The notes under the pieces were generated by a model, which saw only the letters and a list, made by a program, of their open reading frames with translations, ran no database searches and was not told the origin of the DNA. This document shows positions 61,570 to 64,000 of a stretch of DNA of 64,000 nucleotides, in pieces (position 1 is the first letter of the stretch; each line of letters opens with the position of its first letter). The stretch covers positions 62,001 through 126,000 of the forward strand of contig NZ_JAMBOF010000007.1 in the NCBI RefSeq assembly GCF_023715485.1, read 5' to 3'. The DNA comes from Mesobacillus subterraneus. GTDB taxonomy: Bacteria > Bacillota > Bacilli > Bacillales > Cytobacillaceae. Both the position numbers and the translations under genes were made by a program.

Positions 61570-63426
61570 TTATTGTTCATCTTTTTCGTAAAAGCGAAGC
61601 AGATCACCATAAATGATCTGGTCTGAGTAGCTCAGCTCATTCTTGGCTTGCTCCATGTAAGGTTCACAGCTTGCCTGGTCTGTCGGTTCTTCTGTTACCT
61701 TATCGTAGCATGTTCCCTTCGTGTAAACAACGTCATCCGTGATGAAGCTGCCGTCTCTGAGGACAACGAAGTTATCCTGTTTCTCAGAAAATAAGTCAGT
61801 ACCGAATTGAATGTCCTGTTTCGTATCGATACCGGCAAGATTCAATAGCGTAGGGCGCAGATCAATCTGGCCGGAAACGGTTGAAATCGTCTTGCCTTCA
61901 TGGCCCGGAATATGGACAATCAACGGAACACGCTGAAGCTGTGTTGAAACAAATGGTGTGATTTCCTTACCAAGGTACTGCTCCATTGAACGATTATGGT
62001 TCTCGGAAATTCCATAGTGGTCACCATAAATCACGATGATGGAATCTTCATATAATCCCTCAGCCTTCAAATCCTCGATGAACAGCTTGAATGACTCATC
62101 TGTATAGCGGACTGTAGGGAAGTAGCGATTCAAAGTTCCGCTTGGAGAATCGTATTCATCAATGAACTTGTCCTCTTCATCCAGTTCAAACGGGAAGTGG
62201 TTTGTCAGCGTGATAAACTTCGCGAAAAATGGCTTTGGCATTTCCTTAAGATGCTCGATCGACTGGTCGAAGAAATCAACATCTTTCATGCCCCAGCCTA
62301 CAGAATTTTCTTCATTTACCTGATAATCCGGCAATGAGTAGAAGCGATCATAGCCAAAATTATTGTACATGACATCACGGTTCCAGAAGCTCTTGTTATT
62401 CGCATGAAGCTTCGCCGTGTAATAATTGTTTTCCTTCAGCCTTTCAGCCAGCGACATATATTGATTCCCTGAATGGGTAAAGAATACGGCACCGCGGCCA
62501 AGTGGGTATAAGGAGTTTTCCAATAGAAACTCTGAATCAGACGTTTTGCCCTGGGCAGTCTGATGATAGAAATTGTCAAAGTAATAGCTGTCTTTGATGA
62601 ACTCATTCAGGAATGGCGTGATTTCCTGGCCATTCACCTTTTGGCCGATCACAAAGCTCTGGGTCGACTCCATTGAGATGACGATGATGTTTTTGCCCTT
62701 TGCTGCGCCAAACATTTCTTTTGACGGAGCTGTATAATGAGCTCTTGTATAGTTTTCGATCTCAGTTAATTCATTGCCATCAGCCAAAGCTCTTTGGGCT
62801 GTTGTCTTTGTTTGCAGGTACGCATCGTAAATATGGTGATTGTACGTACCAATGTTTTTAACAAGAATTTCGCGGTCAAATGTACGAGTCAATAACTCTG
62901 GGCGTTCTGATTCTGATAGGCCAAGGTTGAAAAAAGCAAGGCCAATTGTGCTGAAGTAGAACGCAGCTGCGCCGATACTTTTATATTTTTTAAAAGATAT
63001 CCTTGGAACTTTAACAAAAGCTAAAGCTAAAATTAAAAAAGCATCCGTGAAGTAAAGGATGTCAGCCCAGCTGACCAGTTCTCCGACACTGCTTTTCAAG
63101 TCGCCAAGATTGCTCGTTTGCGTCAACAGCGGGATCGTGATGAAATCACTGAATTCCCGGTAGTAAACAACATTGGCATAAAGTACGAAAGACGTGATGA
63201 AGCTTGTGGCCACAACATAAATTTTCTGCTTCCTGTTGGCCATAAAGATCCCTGCACCAATAATGAGCATGAGAAAGCTTAATGGATTAATGAACAAGAT
63301 GAACTCTTGCATCTTATTTTCTATATCTATATCAAAATTAAATTTATAAACGGCATATGTTTTTAACCATAATAGGACAATGGCTATGATGACGAAACTT
63401 ACGGACATTTTTTTTCCTGTCCCCAT
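61570..63426 (-). CDS. ltaS: Lipoteichoic acid synthase-type glycerol phosphate transferase
   Basis: 618 residues. Five N-terminal membrane segments (to about residue 170), then an extracellular sulfatase-like domain. Metal ligand E253 in VISMEST, nucleophile T295 in [32 protein letters not shown] (H409) and D468-H469 in IYGDHYG match LtaS. It transfers glycerol phosphate from phosphatidylglycerol to build lipoteichoic acid. Bacilli carry several paralogues (LtaS, YfnI, YqgS, YvgJ), and which one this is cannot be told. AGGAGG precedes ATG. Confidence 0.93.
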   Translation of the reverse strand: MGTGKKMSVSFVIIAIVLLWLKTYAVYKFNFDIDIENKMQEFILFINPLSFLMLIIGAGIFMANRKQKIYVVATSFITSFVLYANVVYYREFSDFITIPLLTQTSNLGDLKSSVGELVSWADILYFTDAFLILALAFVKVPRISFKKYKSIGAAAFYFSTIGLAFFNLGLSESERPELLTRTFDREILVKNIGTYNHHIYDAYLQTKTTAQRALADGNELTEIENYTRAHYTAPSKEMFGAAKGKNIIVISMESTQSFVIGQKVNGQEITPFLNEFIKDSYYFDNFYHQTAQGKTSDSEFLLENSLYPLGRGAVFFTHSGNQYMSLAERLKENNYYTAKLHANNKSFWNRDVMYNNFGYDRFYSLPDYQVNEENSVGWGMKDVDFFDQSIEHLKEMPKPFFAKFITLTNHFPFELDEEDKFIDEYDSPSGTLNRYFPTVRYTDESFKLFIEDLKAEGLYEDSIIVIYGDHYGISENHNRSMEQYLGKEITPFVSTQLQRVPLIVHIPGHEGKTISTVSGQIDLRPTLLNLAGIDTKQDIQFGTDLFSEKQDNFVVLRDGSFITDDVVYTKGTCYDKVTEEPTDQASCEPYMEQAKNELSYSDQIIYGDLLRFYEKDEQ

Positions 63427-63695
63427 GGAATCCCTCCTAATCTATTGAAGCTTATATTTTAACATAACTTGAAAGAGATTTATAGCGGTAGCAGCGTAAT
63501 TGGAAATCGCGTAATTTTCCGATTGTTATAATATTAATGGACAATAATAACGGTGAATGGATAAAATTTCTAATTTGCCTTTATGAAACTTTTTTGCCTG
63601 GCTATTATTTAAATGGATATGGAGAAAAACTTTGCTATAGACTCACACGTAGCTGGATTGTTAAAATGTTCTAGCACTTGATTGGAGGATTGGCC

Positions 63696-64000
63696 ATGGA
63701 TGAACAAAGATATACTAATTTAAAACTTGGTGAACGAGGAGCAATCATCAGTATTGCAGCATACATAATCCTTTCTGCATTAAAACTATTTGTGGGTTAT
63801 ATCAGTGATTCAGAAGCCTTGAAGGCCGATGGATTAAACAATACGACAGATATATTGGCATCTGTTTCGGTTTTGATTGGCTTGCGTCTATCGCAGAAAC
63901 CAGCGGATGAAGACCATCTATATGGGCACTGGAAATCAGAAATGGTTGCTTCGATGGTCGCGTCCTTTATAATGATCCTCGTCGGGATCCAGGTATTAGT
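63696..64000 (+). CDS. Cation diffusion facilitator (CDF) metal exporter, 5-prime part
   Basis: Truncated by the window end after 101 codons. GGAGG lies 8 bases before ATG. The translation begins MDEQRYTNLKLGERGAI and contains LKLFVGYISDSEALKADGLN and NNTTDILASVSVLIG (the metal-binding Asp of the second membrane segment), then DEDHLYGHWKSEMVAS. The order and wording follow the B. subtilis manganese exporters MneS/YeaB and MneP/YdfM as I recall them. Probably exports Mn2+ or a related divalent ion. Confidence 0.88.
   Translation, partial: MDEQRYTNLKLGERGAIISIAAYIILSALKLFVGYISDSEALKADGLNNTTDILASVSVLIGLRLSQKPADEDHLYGHWKSEMVASMVASFIMILVGIQVL

Overview
The window reads as a chromosomal segment of a low-to-moderate GC, spore-forming member of the Bacillaceae (Bacillus/Mesobacillus-like). 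Support for this comes from strong AGGAGG ribosome-binding sites, a gntRKP operon carrying the B. subtilis-type GntR operator, BmrA-, YycE-, LtaS-, MneS/YeaB- and RsbK/RsbM/RsbY-type proteins, CcpA cre boxes, sigma-B- and sigma-G-like promoters, and two families of dispersed Bacillaceae-type palindromic elements. No rRNA, tRNA, prophage, insertion sequence or CRISPR array was found. The segment looks like ordinary chromosome with an unusually rich set of non-coding repeats.

Layout. 0.2-5.1 kb: an AraC-type regulator with a degenerate receiver, a mini zinc-ribbon protein, a BmrA-like ABC exporter, a small Cys-ended membrane protein and a Yip1-family protein. 5.7-10.8 kb: a sigma-B stress-signalling cassette, rsbK (hybrid histidine kinase), rsbM (CheR-type methyltransferase) and convergent rsbY (receiver-PP2C phosphatase), with a near-consensus sigma-B promoter before rsbY. 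10.9-17.7 kb: a PAS-GAF-GGDEF-EAL protein, a secreted beta-propeller protein, a YycE-like VOC protein and an MFS exporter. 17.8-21.6 kb: the gluconate operon gntRKP with promoter, GntR operator and cre. 22.1-26.8 kb: a NERD protein, then a lysine riboswitch with its terminator in front of a YtcJ-type amidohydrolase and an AGCS amino-acid symporter. 27-38 kb: a chemoreceptor with a sigma-D-like promoter, a Gly/Tyr-rich small protein, an alpha/beta hydrolase, a giant secreted amylopullulanase with upstream cre sites, an arylamine N-acetyltransferase and an EcsC protein. 38-51 kb: acyltransferase 3, a tiny probable forespore gene, a divergent MFS/SgrR-like pair, an ADP-ribosylglycohydrolase, a DivIVA-like coiled-coil protein, a Na/Ca exchanger, a NUDIX-GNAT fusion, a POT peptide transporter, a DUF305 protein and a P-loop kinase. 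51.5-64 kb: a collagen-like protein, an amidase, a metallo-beta-lactamase protein, DUF4385, an orphan RsbT-like kinase next to an XRE-PAS regulator, a TspO-like protein, a soluble PAS chemoreceptor, an RNase J1-type nuclease, LtaS and the start of a CDF metal exporter.

The most unusual feature is non-coding. Seven intergenic tandem-repeat arrays lie in this one window, each with its own sequence. They fall into two period classes: about 20-21 bp (arrays at 5.1, 13.2 and 59.5 kb) and about 25-26 bp or doubled 51-52 bp (21.7, 25.2, 28.8 and 47.8 kb). At least two arrays carry an inverted repeat in every unit, and in one the stem shows a compensatory C-G to G-C change. Other leads are the lysine riboswitch on an amidohydrolase, the sigma-B cassette with a self-reinforcing promoter plus an orphan RsbT, a forespore-type promoter on a 46-residue gene, stop codons embedded in terminator hairpins, and a four-copy stop-adjacent hairpin element. 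All functional statements rest on reading the sequence and on recalled family knowledge; no database search was possible.
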